DNA from: Limiplasma sp958448555 | GTDB lineage: Bacteria > Bacillota > Clostridia > Christensenellales > Aristaeellaceae | Assembly (NCBI GenBank): GCA_958448555.1 | Contig: CAUDEL010000004.1 | Span: forward strand, 1 to 64,000 | Direction: 5' to 3' | DNA: 64,000 nucleotides | In this document: positions 1 to 7,531 of the stretch, in pieces | How positions within the stretch are numbered: position 1 is the stretch's first letter | Layout: every line of letters begins with the position of its first letter | Made by a program: the position numbers and the translations under genes | The notes under the pieces: generated by a model | The model's database searches: none | What the model was told of the DNA's origin: nothing | What the model saw: the letters and a program-made list of their open reading frames with translations, nothing else

Positions 1-53
1 GCCGATGGTACTTGGCTGGAGACGGCCCGGGAGAGTAGGTCGCTGCCGCATCC
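1..53 (+). rRNA. rrf: 5S ribosomal RNA, 3' part
   Basis: The window opens inside a 5S rRNA gene: the first 53 bases carry the conserved 3' half (CGATGGTACT, then GAGAGTAGG, then the GCTGCCGCATCC end that closes helix I). The 5' half lies outside the window. It is followed six bases later by a strong terminator, so this is the end of an rRNA operon. Confidence 0.93.
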
Positions 54-58
54 CAATT

Positions 59-90
59 CCCCGCCTGCAAACGCAGGCGGGGCTTTTTTT
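59..90 (+). terminator. Rho-independent terminator of the rRNA operon
   Basis: A perfect 10-bp stem (CCCCGCCTGC with GCAGGCGGGG, loop AAAC) is followed by C and seven T. It directly follows the 5S rRNA end. Confidence 0.95.
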
Positions 91-158
91 GTATTTATGA
101 ATGAAAAAGGCGTCGGCCCGCAGGAAGCGGCACAGGCCGGCTGTCGCGCCTTGTGTGC

Positions 159-187
159 TTGCCACCGCTCCCACGCTGTGGTATGAT
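159..187 (+). promoter_or_regulatory. Sigma-A promoter of the beta-hydroxyacid dehydrogenase gene
   Basis: TTGCCA (159-164), a 17-base spacer and TATGAT (182-187). An AAAGGAG ribosome binding site follows at 204-210, ten bases before the ATG at 221. Confidence 0.8.
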
Positions 188-220
188 AGGGCCAACGGAA
201 AATAAAGGAGAGGCCACCGT

Positions 221-1078
221 ATGAAGATCGGGTTTGTCGGTATCGGCGTGATGGGCGAAAGCATGGCGCGCCACCTGATGAATAAGGGACATGAGCTGAC
301 GGTATACAATCGGACCAGAAGCAAGGCCGAGCGCCTGCTCGCCGAGGGCGCGGCCTGGGCGGAGAGCGCTGGGGCGTGCGCGAAAAATCAGGATGCGGTC
401 ATCACCATCGTGGGCTTCCCCAGGGACGTGGAGGAGGTCTATCTGGCCCAGGGCGGGATTCTGGACAATGCTCGGCCCGGCGCGTACCTGATTGACATGA
501 CGACCACCAGCCCGGCGCTGTGGCAGCGCATCGCCGCCGAGGCCAGGGCGCGGGGCATGAAACCGCTGGATGCGCCGGTGAGCGGCGGCGACAGCGGCGC
601 CAGAAACGCCACCCTGAGCATCATGGTGGGCGGCGATGAAGCGGACTTTGAGGCGTGTCGGCCGCTGTTTGAGGCCATGGGCAAGAGCGTGACCCTTACG
701 GGCGGCCCGGGCTGCGGCCAGCATACCAAGATGGCCAACCAGATTGCCATCGCCGGGTGTGTGGCGGGCGTGGCCGAGGCCATTCGGTATGGGGAAGCCA
801 GCGGTCTGGATATTTCCAATATGCTGGACTGCATCTCCGCGGGAGCGGCCGGAAGCTGGCAGATGAGCAACAACGGCCGCAAGATGGCAAAGGAGGACTG
901 GGCGCCCGGCTTCTATATCAAGCACTTCATCAAGGACATGCGCATCGCTGTGGAGGAAGCCGACCAGCGCGGTGCGGAGTTGCCGATACTCAAGGAGGTC
1001 TTGGGCATCTACGAGCGCATGCAGGAGCAGGGCGAGGGTGATTTGGGAACCCAGGCCATCATCAGGGCGTACAGGTAA
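221..1078 (+). CDS. NAD(P)-dependent beta-hydroxyacid dehydrogenase (3-hydroxyisobutyrate dehydrogenase / tartronate semialdehyde reductase family)
   Basis: A 285-aa cytosolic oxidoreductase, the usual length for this family. The N terminus has the Rossmann dinucleotide loop FVGIGVMGESMA (residues 5-16). The substrate-binding signature DAPVSGG is at 117-123, and the catalytic lysine is K170 in GCGQHTKMANQ. The family reversibly oxidises short 3-hydroxyacids (3-hydroxyisobutyrate, D-glycerate/tartronate semialdehyde, 4-hydroxybutyrate); the sequence alone does not fix the substrate. The gene is a single transcription unit between the rRNA terminator and its own terminator, with a good promoter and an AAAGGAG site. 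Nothing next to it suggests a pathway. Confidence 0.9.
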   Translation: MKIGFVGIGVMGESMARHLMNKGHELTVYNRTRSKAERLLAEGAAWAESAGACAKNQDAVITIVGFPRDVEEVYLAQGGILDNARPGAYLIDMTTTSPALWQRIAAEARARGMKPLDAPVSGGDSGARNATLSIMVGGDEADFEACRPLFEAMGKSVTLTGGPGCGQHTKMANQIAIAGCVAGVAEAIRYGEASGLDISNMLDCISAGAAGSWQMSNNGRKMAKEDWAPGFYIKHFIKDMRIAVEEADQRGAELPILKEVLGIYERMQEQGEGDLGTQAIIRAYR

Positions 1079-1088
1079 ACGACGGACG

Positions 1089-1130
1089 AAAAGCGCGGCA
1101 TTGCGGAATATCTCAAATGCCGCGCTTTTT
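1089..1130. terminator. Bidirectional terminator between convergent genes
   Basis: A perfect 14-bp inverted repeat (AAAAGCGCGGCATT at 1089-1102 with AATGCCGCGCTTTT at 1116-1129) ends in a T run on both strands. It serves the dehydrogenase gene on plus and the four-gene ATPase operon on minus. Confidence 0.92.
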
Positions 1131-1159
1131 TAATACGAATTTTCTGGAAGGAAAGCCGA

Positions 1160-2458
1160 TCAAAAATGCCCGACGGGTTCCGCGCCATAAGGCCGGAGAC
1201 GGAACAGGAAGGGCGGATAGTGAAGCGTTGCGATGATGCTCTCGCCCGTTTGCAGGGCGGTGAGGTCCTCGTCGCTGATGACATGCTCGTCCATGACCTG
1301 CTCGACCATGCCGCGCTGCACGGTGGAACGGTAGCTTTCGACAGCGCGGTGGCGGCCGTAGAGGTTTTTCACGTGCGCGCGGCTCTCGCGGTCGCGCAGA
1401 CGGAAGGCCACGGTCGTGCCGATCTCGCCCAGCATGGGTTCGGCTGCGGCCTCATATCGAGCCTTGAGTGCGCCAATACCCGTTTCGGCCATCAGGATAC
1501 GAAGCCCCTTTGCGCGTCCCAGGGCAAGCGCGTCCTCCAGATGCGCGAGCCGCCCCAGAACGCAGGGGCCGTCCAGGAGGACCGTAACAACGCCGTCGGG
1601 CTCCACGCGGCTGAGCGCTTCAGTCAGGCACAGGTCCATAAGTGCGGTAAAGACCGGACGCGTCAGAGGACCGCGCGCGGGATCGTAGCAGACAAAGACG
1701 GTGCGGCCGCCGCGGGCATGCAGCAGCCTGCGCATCCCCAGCGTTCCCCGGGCGCCGAAGCGGCCGGCCAGCAGCTCGCGCGCGGCCTGCTGGAGATCCG
1801 CCACTACGCCCTGCGCCCGCTCGCCGTCGCCCAGGTAGCTGGCGAAGGCGCGAAACTCCGGCGCAGCCTCGAGAATCTGGCACATGCTGTCCATGTCAAA
1901 GCCGTCGATGAGCTCGCGCAGGGCCTGGCAGGTGCATAGATCGCTGTCGCCTCTGCGCTTGAGGTACACGGCCAGCGCCATGATGAGGTCGCGTGCGGCC
2001 GTGGGATAGAAGGGGTGGGCAGCACCTCGGATCCGTTCCTCAAAGAGCAGGCCGAAAAGCGAGGAGGCGTCCTCAATCAGGCGGGCGTCATCGGTGAACT
2101 CCTCGAAAAGATTCCAGCACTCCGCGCCGTCCGGCCCCGCGGCGCGCTTGTCGTCCGCGAACACAACGTCGCCCTTCTGATAGAGGGCGTTGTAATATTC
2201 GCCTGCGGGATCAAGAATGACCAGCATGTCGTTTTCGGTCAGATTGGCGCGAAGGCCACGCGCCAGATGCAAAAGGAGATTGGTTTTCCCTGTGGCCGGG
2301 CTGCCCAGCACGAGCAGGTGCCGGTCGATGAGATTTGTGCCGATGGGCAGATAAACGCTTTTTCCCATGCCGTCTGAGCCGCCCAGCGCAAAAAGCGCGT
2401 CCGGCTCCCGGTAGGGGATATCGCGGGCGATTTGCAGCCCCTTGAGTACCGTTGCCAT
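1160..2458 (-). CDS. VirD4/TraG-like (type IV coupling protein) ATPase with degenerate Walker B
   Basis: A 432-aa cytosolic P-loop ATPase of the type IV coupling protein / HerA-FtsK group. Walker A is GSPATGKTN (residues 52-60); the ILDPAGEYY block at 81-89 is the usual second conserved block of VirD4/TraG proteins. The Walker B region reads VTVLLDGPCVLGRL, where coupling proteins have an LLDEF..L pattern: the catalytic glutamate is glycine. The glutamine of the following sensor motif is also changed (LMAETGIGALKARY). The C-terminal LGEIGTTVAFRLRD block matches the conserved LGNCGTKV-type block. No N-terminal membrane segments are present, unlike classical VirD4. It is the last gene of a four-gene minus-strand operon, 16 bp after the 657-aa gene. 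DNA or protein translocation is inference; it may not hydrolyse ATP normally. Confidence 0.75.
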   Translation of the reverse strand: MATVLKGLQIARDIPYREPDALFALGGSDGMGKSVYLPIGTNLIDRHLLVLGSPATGKTNLLLHLARGLRANLTENDMLVILDPAGEYYNALYQKGDVVFADDKRAAGPDGAECWNLFEEFTDDARLIEDASSLFGLLFEERIRGAAHPFYPTAARDLIMALAVYLKRRGDSDLCTCQALRELIDGFDMDSMCQILEAAPEFRAFASYLGDGERAQGVVADLQQAARELLAGRFGARGTLGMRRLLHARGGRTVFVCYDPARGPLTRPVFTALMDLCLTEALSRVEPDGVVTVLLDGPCVLGRLAHLEDALALGRAKGLRILMAETGIGALKARYEAAAEPMLGEIGTTVAFRLRDRESRAHVKNLYGRHRAVESYRSTVQRGMVEQVMDEHVISDEDLTALQTGESIIATLHYPPFLFRLRPYGAEPVGHF

Positions 2459-2474
2459 AGCTACCTCCGGCGGA

Positions 2475-4448
2475 TCAGGTCCGCCCGTCAGGGTCGTTGT
2501 TCGTGGACTTTTTTTCCTTGAGAAGTCGGGCCATCATGGCGACTGGCGCAGCGCCCTTGCCGTTTGTGAGCTGTGTGAGCGAGCGGACCACGTAAGGCTC
2601 TGGTGTGGGCGTGGACGCCTGCTGAGGCGCCAGTGACGGTTTTTCCTCGACGGGCGGGACGCTGGGCGTCTGGGTTGCAGAAAACATATCGATCTGTTCA
2701 AAGCGGGGCACGGGGGAAGGCCTGGGGACCTTTTTGGGCCTGGGGGACTTTGCCGGCACAGCCTTTTGCACAGGAGGGACGTCCTTTTGCACAGGCGGCG
2801 TCTCTGGAACGGGCTGAGGCAGCGGGGGCTGGGGGAGAAGCTCGTCGTCGGGGGTATCGCCCAGCAGATCCTTGAGCGCAAAGCTCTTCACCGTGGCGCG
2901 CATGGCGTAGCCGCTCTCGATGTACTGCTCGCGCAAGGCGTCGGGAGCGAAGAGGACGGGCTCCTGTTCCTCCTGCGGCACACATTCGCGGTGTCGCCAC
3001 ATCCGGCGCAGATAGTCGATGTCCGCGTCATAGCCGCTGAGCTGGCCGCCCGGCAGATCCACGGCGGCGCGGGTAACCTCAGATTCGATGGCATCGACGC
3101 GCTTTGAAAGCAGCTCGTTGGCGCGGTCATAGGCGGGGGAGCCCGCCTGGAGCTGCGAGAGAGCGCTTTCGCGGCGATAGAGCGCATCCACCAGACGGCC
3201 CTTCCATTCCTGCCAGCGGGCCATGGCGCGCATGCGGCGGTAGGCCTCCTGAGGAACGGTCGTGTTTTCGCAGGTCAGGGAAACGGGCTCCAGCGTCAGG
3301 CGGTTCTGCCGGAGCAGCTCGCGGCTGTCGGGCAGATAGACCAGCTTGTTGAGCATGCCCAGCGGGCTCATGCCGCTGCCGTAGGCGGGGTTGTTGAGCG
3401 CGTCGGCCGTCAGGGGGCGCAGCTCGCGGTCGCGCACCACAGCCACGCGCACCGATGTGGGATAGCGCCCGCCATGCGTGGCGGGATCATAGGCCGGGGC
3501 GATCTGGAAGCCCTCGCATAGCGCGCGCATGTCCAGCGTCATCCGCTGGCGGTCGATATATTCCGCCGCGTCCTGATAGGGCAGCCACAGGTCGCCCGGC
3601 GCGTCGTCCTCAAAAACGGGCTGGAGCAGGCGGGCCGTGAGGCGCGTGACGGGCGATTCCTCAAAGGTATCGCAGGCGTAGCGCCAGGGGACGTACTGCC
3701 GCACGCCCTCGGCGCGCTTGGCGTTGAGGGTATACAGCCCGCCGGCCTCGGGCGTGCCGTCCAGATCGCGGATGATGCACAGGTCCTGCATCACGCGGCC
3801 CAGGTCCTTCTGACGGATGCAGACGGAATTGAGCTCGTTGAGGCGAAGGTACTCCTCCTCAAGATGGGCGGGATCGTATTTTTCGCCCATCTCCAGCCGC
3901 GTTTTGAGAAAAGCCGTGTAATGGGCGCAGCGGGCCGTGACGCGAAGCTCGCGCTCGGCGCCCTCCAGCACGCCGCCGCCGCGCGGGTATACGCTTTCGG
4001 GGACGGCGACGGCCTGGGGCCCGCCGCCGATCATGTAGACGACCAGCCGCTCGCCAAAGAACGGCTGGTACTGCGGAAAAGCCGTCACCCAGGCCCGGTC
4101 CACAGCGACGACGCCACCGCCGCGGAAACGGCCCTCGGCGTCGAAGTTGCGCAGGTAGTTGTCGCCCGCATAGAGCTCGGGCATCTGTGCGCACAGCAGC
4201 CGGTGGTACTCGTCCGGGTCGGTGGAGAAGCCCGCAGGGGAGACGCGGGCAAGGGTACCGCGCTCCCGGCGGCCCACATAGCTCATGGTCTGTACCAGCT
4301 CCACCGGGAAGATGGGCAGAAAGGAACGGAAGCGCTCGGGGACGGGCTCGGCCGACTGGGCGAAAATGCGCTTGGCCGCCGCCCAGAGCGCGTCCTCATC
4401 CAGACCCGCGTAGCTGATGATGCCCGTTTGTCTCGTGGTCAGGCGCAT
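2475..4448 (-). CDS. Uncharacterised 657-aa protein of the ATPase operon
   Basis: I do not recognise a family. Residues 1 to about 530 look like a globular soluble protein with many tyrosines and arginines and an Arg-rich helical stretch (EAYRRMRAMARWQEWK, about 400). The last 120 residues are low-complexity and rich in proline, glutamine and lysine (PPVQKDVPPVQKAVPAK), then end in a short basic tail, like a flexible linker with a docking peptide. No signal peptide, transmembrane segment, relaxase histidine triad or P-loop is visible. It is flanked by the Syd-like gene (21 bp upstream) and the VirD4-like ATPase (16 bp downstream), so it probably works with the ATPase, perhaps as adaptor or substrate carrier (inference). 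Confidence 0.6.
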   Translation of the reverse strand: MRLTTRQTGIISYAGLDEDALWAAAKRIFAQSAEPVPERFRSFLPIFPVELVQTMSYVGRRERGTLARVSPAGFSTDPDEYHRLLCAQMPELYAGDNYLRNFDAEGRFRGGGVVAVDRAWVTAFPQYQPFFGERLVVYMIGGGPQAVAVPESVYPRGGGVLEGAERELRVTARCAHYTAFLKTRLEMGEKYDPAHLEEEYLRLNELNSVCIRQKDLGRVMQDLCIIRDLDGTPEAGGLYTLNAKRAEGVRQYVPWRYACDTFEESPVTRLTARLLQPVFEDDAPGDLWLPYQDAAEYIDRQRMTLDMRALCEGFQIAPAYDPATHGGRYPTSVRVAVVRDRELRPLTADALNNPAYGSGMSPLGMLNKLVYLPDSRELLRQNRLTLEPVSLTCENTTVPQEAYRRMRAMARWQEWKGRLVDALYRRESALSQLQAGSPAYDRANELLSKRVDAIESEVTRAAVDLPGGQLSGYDADIDYLRRMWRHRECVPQEEQEPVLFAPDALREQYIESGYAMRATVKSFALKDLLGDTPDDELLPQPPLPQPVPETPPVQKDVPPVQKAVPAKSPRPKKVPRPSPVPRFEQIDMFSATQTPSVPPVEEKPSLAPQQASTPTPEPYVVRSLTQLTNGKGAAPVAMMARLLKEKKSTNNDPDGRT

Positions 4449-4469
4449 GGCCGCGCCTCCTTTCCAGCG

Positions 4470-5057
4470 TCAGAGATCATAGACGAATTGCAGCTTGGGC
4501 AACAGGCGGTCCACGCCCAGCTTGAGATATAGCGGAGCCGCTTCTCCTGCCGCCCGCTGGATAAAGGCCTGCCCGTCCGAGGCGGCGAGCATTAGAAGCA
4601 GCGGCTCCGCGCCGTCGCAGGTGGCGGCCATGCAGTAGGAAAGGGGCAGGGCGGGATGCTCGCGCCGATAGAGGGCGGCTTCCTCGAAGGCGCGGGAGGG
4701 AGGCGCGGACTCAGTATTTTTGCAGGTTTCAAACGTCCTTCCATAAAGAAAGCTCAGAGGGCTGCTCACGCGCGCAACCGGCAGGCGAAAATGAATCTCC
4801 AGAAACTGGCACATGGAGAGGTATTCCACGATGCCGGAATGAAAGTCCTTGGCCGCGGGCCCGAGCGGAACGTTTCCGTCCTGCCAGGGGATGGGCTGCC
4901 AGAAGGCGTAGCCGGGCCGTTTGCAGCCGGGAAGAAGCAGCTTTTCATCCAGCGGAGGCCTTAGATAGGTCAGCGGCCGGCGGCCCGTTTCCTTGATGGC
5001 CGTCTGCTGAAAGCGGATGAGATAATCCCGCATGATGGGCGCAAGCGCCGTCTGCAT
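4470..5057 (-). CDS. Syd-like protein (SUKH superfamily)
   Basis: A 195-aa soluble protein. Its first 110 residues follow the layout of the SecY-interacting protein Syd: an N-terminal DYLIRF helix, the YAFWQPIPWQ segment (Syd has a WQP motif at the same place), then a long helix with HSGIVEYLSMCQFLEIHF. Syd belongs to the SUKH superfamily, which is best known for immunity proteins of polymorphic toxins; Syd itself binds SecY in Gram-negative bacteria. The rest (LPLSYCMAATCDGAEPLLLMLA) fits the second beta-sheet half. The start is the ATG at 5057 preceded by AAAGGGAG. It is the second gene of the operon. Whether it is an immunity protein, a chaperone or a translocon-binding protein is not known. 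Confidence 0.6.
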   Translation of the reverse strand: MQTALAPIMRDYLIRFQQTAIKETGRRPLTYLRPPLDEKLLLPGCKRPGYAFWQPIPWQDGNVPLGPAAKDFHSGIVEYLSMCQFLEIHFRLPVARVSSPLSFLYGRTFETCKNTESAPPSRAFEEAALYRREHPALPLSYCMAATCDGAEPLLLMLAASDGQAFIQRAAGEAAPLYLKLGVDRLLPKLQFVYDL

Positions 5058-5089
5058 GGTGGTTCAACTCCCTTTGTCTACGCGGCGGC

Positions 5090-5497
5090 TCAATCCTGGG
5101 TCACATAGGACACCAGGGCCGCCGACTGGCCGGTATACGGATCGGTGGTCAAAAACAGCTCCCCGAAGGGACAGCGTACGCGCACGCTGCCCAGGGTGTC
5201 GGGGCAGGGGTCCTTGAGGTGGAGGCGGCGCATGAGAAACGCGCGCTGGCGCTGCACACCCGGACGCTCTTTGCCTCCGGCGCTTTCCACATAGAGCGTG
5301 ACGCCCGACAGCACCCCGTTTTCAAACAGACACACCGGCGCCAGCGAGCCGCCCACGACGGGACAGGGGTCCAGAAACACCTCCCGATTGCGCAGCGTGG
5401 CATAGCGCGCGGCAAGCGAAGCGGGAGGCATCTGCGCCTCCAGGCGCAGGCCGTTTGAAAAGGTTAGGGTCCCGGTATCCATATCCAACAAGGGCAT
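5090..5497 (-). CDS. Small uncharacterised beta-rich protein, first gene of the ATPase operon
   Basis: I do not recognise a family. From the ATG at 5497 the protein has 135 residues, mostly predicted beta strands (TGTLTFSNGLRL, LAPVCLFENGVLSGVTLYVE, FGELFLTTDPYTG), with no signal peptide or membrane segment. An in-frame ATG at 5593 would overlap the predicted -35 box, so I prefer 5497, which has a GGCGGGGATGAG purine-rich site upstream and starts about 60 bases after the expected transcription start. The gene ends 32 bp before the Syd-like gene. Its 'FENGVLSGVTLYV' pattern is typical of small proteins seen near SUKH-type genes, but this is only an impression. Confidence 0.6.
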   Translation of the reverse strand: MPLLDMDTGTLTFSNGLRLEAQMPPASLAARYATLRNREVFLDPCPVVGGSLAPVCLFENGVLSGVTLYVESAGGKERPGVQRQRAFLMRRLHLKDPCPDTLGSVRVRCPFGELFLTTDPYTGQSAALVSYVTQD

Positions 5498-5564
5498 CTT
5501 CTCATCCCCGCCTTTTGTCGAGGGTTTTGTCAAACATGCTGCGGCCCGGGCCGCTCCATCTTCA

Positions 5565-5593
5565 AGTCTATCATCCGCCATGGGGGCTGTCAA
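5565..5593 (-). promoter_or_regulatory. Promoter of the four-gene ATPase/Syd-like operon
   Basis: Read on the minus strand: TTGACA (5593-5588), 17-base spacer, TAGACT (5570-5565). It diverges from the promoter at 5617-5645. Confidence 0.6.
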
Positions 5594-5616
5594 TGTTCCT
5601 GCGCGGTTTTTGCGGT

Positions 5617-5645
5617 TTGACAGAAGGGGAAAAAGCGGCTATGAT
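5617..5645 (+). promoter_or_regulatory. Consensus sigma-A promoter of the polytopic membrane protein gene
   Basis: TTGACA (5617-5622), 17-base spacer, TATGAT (5640-5645). AGGAGG at 5671-5676 precedes the ATG at 5684. Confidence 0.9.
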
Positions 5646-5683
5646 GACGTTATGAGAACGCGCATCGATGAGGAGGAACGGCC

Positions 5684-7450
5684 ATGCAGGACCGGCCCGT
5701 TTGGAAAGCCCAGTCTGCTCGCGCGGCGCTTTGCGCGCTGACGCTTGCGGCGCTCGCGCTGGGGACGGACGTCCCGGCGGAGGGGCCGGTGCTCGGAGGC
5801 GCGGCGCTGTGGGCGTTGGCCGCGGGCGCGGCGTGGATGCTGTATGGCGCGCTGCTCAGGCTGCGGCGTCCGTTTTGGCCGGCGCGGCTGTGGGTGCTGG
5901 CCGCGGCGCTGGCCGGGGTGGTGGTGCTGGGGCGGAGCTTTGCCGCCGTGGGCACGGCCGAGCTGGCCACGGGCCGCTGGCCGCGGACGCTGGCGGCGCT
6001 TGTGGGCCTGGCGCTCCTGATTTTCGCGGGCATGCGCCTGCTTTTGGAGGCGCTTTCCAGACCCGCGGCCAGATCTGGCGGGCGCTTCGCACTGCCCGGC
6101 CGCGCGGAGCTGTGGCTGGGGGCGCTGCTTCTGGCATGCTGGCTCCCGTGGTACGTATGCCTCTATCCCGGCACGGTGAGCAACGACAGCATCAGCCAGC
6201 TCAAGGAGATCATGGGCCTTGTGCCCATGTCCAACGCCAACCCCGTCTTTCAGACGTGGCTCCTGGGCGCGTTCCGTCAGGTGGGGCTGTGGCTTGGAAG
6301 CGCGGACGCGGGCGTGGCGCTGTACTGCGTGACGCAGGCGGCGCTGATGGCCTGGCTTCTGGGCGCGGTGCTGGACGGCATCCGCCGGAGCGCCGCGCCG
6401 CGCTGGCTGGTGTGGACTTCGTTTTTCTTTTACGCGCTGTGCCCCGTTTTCCCGGTGTTTGCCTTCTGCGTGGGCAAGGACACCAACTTCGCCATGGCGG
6501 TGCTGTTTTTGGCCCTCATGCTCAAGCGCATCACGGACGAGCCGGGCAGGCGCGGGGCGGCCCGCTATGTGGGCCTGAGCGCGGCGGCGGTGCTGTGCGC
6601 GCTTTTGCGCAATCCGGGCGTGTACCTGTCGCTTCTCACGCTCGGGCTGCTGCTTTGCTGGGCGCTTCGCCGCAGGTGCGGCGCGTGGCGGCTGCCGGCG
6701 GTGGCGGCCGCGTGTGTGCTGTGCGTCTGGGGCGCTTTGCAACTGCTGATGCTGCCGGGCCTGAACATTGCGGCCATGCCCGAAAGCGAGAACTATTCCC
6801 TGCCGCTGCAGCAGGTGGCCCGCGTGGCCGCGGGCGGCGCGCTGACGGAGGCGCAGAAGGAAGCGGTGTCGGGGGTCTTGCCGGTGGAGGAGCTCAAGGG
6901 CGCCTACAACGGCGAGTTGAGCGATCCGGTCAAGGCGCTCTGGCGCGAGGACGCCACCCCGGAGCAAAAGCGCGCCTTCTGGCAGGCGTGGCCGCAGATC
7001 GTGCTGGACAACCCCATGACCTGCCTGAGCGCCACCTTCCACAACACCTACGGCTATCTCTATCCCGGCTACATGAGCACCCTCAAGCCCACTTTGCTCA
7101 TCGGCGACCAGTCCACCCGGACGGCGAGCGTCAGGGGGCTGTATGATTATACCGTCAACCCGCTCAGCGAGGGGCTGGAGGCGTTTACCGACCGCCTGGC
7201 CCAAAATCCGCTGTATCGCCTGATGGTGTCTCCCGGGCTGTACGGGTGGGTTGCGCTGATGAGCGCGGTGTGGCTGCTGCGCGGGAACAGGGGAAGGCTT
7301 TTGTGCGCCGTGCCTGCGCTCTTTACGCTGGCGGGCTGTCTGCTCTCTGCGGTCAACGGCTACTTCCGCTACGCCATGCCGCTGTATCTGTCCGCCCCGC
7401 TGCTTTTGTGGCTGGTGGCGGAGGCGCGTTTTTTTCCAAAATCCCATTGA
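5684..7450 (+). CDS. Polytopic membrane protein, DUF6020-like (possible GT-C fold)
   Basis: A 588-aa integral membrane protein with roughly a dozen hydrophobic segments. After about residue 150 the loop following TM4-5 reads YPGTVSNDSISQL, and a later segment reads CPVFPVFAFCVGKD; acidic residues in the first extracytoplasmic loop are a feature of GT-C glycosyltransferases, and the pattern resembles DUF6020 proteins. A large extracytoplasmic domain (about residues 360-480) lies before the last TM segments. The enzyme activity is unknown; transfer of a sugar from a polyprenyl donor is a guess. It is transcribed alone from a consensus promoter. Its stop codon lies inside the -35 box of the lacI promoter. 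Confidence 0.7.
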   Translation: MQDRPVWKAQSARAALCALTLAALALGTDVPAEGPVLGGAALWALAAGAAWMLYGALLRLRRPFWPARLWVLAAALAGVVVLGRSFAAVGTAELATGRWPRTLAALVGLALLIFAGMRLLLEALSRPAARSGGRFALPGRAELWLGALLLACWLPWYVCLYPGTVSNDSISQLKEIMGLVPMSNANPVFQTWLLGAFRQVGLWLGSADAGVALYCVTQAALMAWLLGAVLDGIRRSAAPRWLVWTSFFFYALCPVFPVFAFCVGKDTNFAMAVLFLALMLKRITDEPGRRGAARYVGLSAAAVLCALLRNPGVYLSLLTLGLLLCWALRRRCGAWRLPAVAAACVLCVWGALQLLMLPGLNIAAMPESENYSLPLQQVARVAAGGALTEAQKEAVSGVLPVEELKGAYNGELSDPVKALWREDATPEQKRAFWQAWPQIVLDNPMTCLSATFHNTYGYLYPGYMSTLKPTLLIGDQSTRTASVRGLYDYTVNPLSEGLEAFTDRLAQNPLYRLMVSPGLYGWVALMSAVWLLRGNRGRLLCAVPALFTLAGCLLSAVNGYFRYAMPLYLSAPLLLWLVAEARFFPKSH

Positions 7451-7475
7451 CAAGGGAGAGAAGATAAGGTATACT
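7447..7475 (+). promoter_or_regulatory. Promoter of the LacI/GH31/GH65/ABC operon
   Basis: TTGACA (7447-7452), 17-base spacer, TATACT (7470-7475). The TGA stop of the preceding gene (7448-7450) is part of the -35 box. The LacI-type operator begins seven bases after the -10. Confidence 0.92.
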
Positions 7476-7481
7476 GAGGTT

Positions 7482-7497
7482 ACTGAAACGTTTAAGT
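7482..7497. promoter_or_regulatory. LacI-family operator O1 (autoregulatory)
   Basis: ACTGAAACGTTTAAGT, a near-palindrome centred on CG, of the kind bound by LacI-family repressors (central CG, AAACGTTT core). It covers the expected transcription start, between the -10 and the ribosome binding site of the lacI-type gene. An identical 16-mer lies at 9075-9090. Confidence 0.85.
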
Positions 7498-7531
7498 GAA
7501 TGAGCGGCTTGCGAAGGGAGCGATCGGTCCC

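Noticed and set aside
1160..5497. Remnant of an integrative conjugative element
   Set aside because: There is no integrase, relaxase, VirB4-like gene, attachment repeat or tRNA target, and base composition matches the neighbours.
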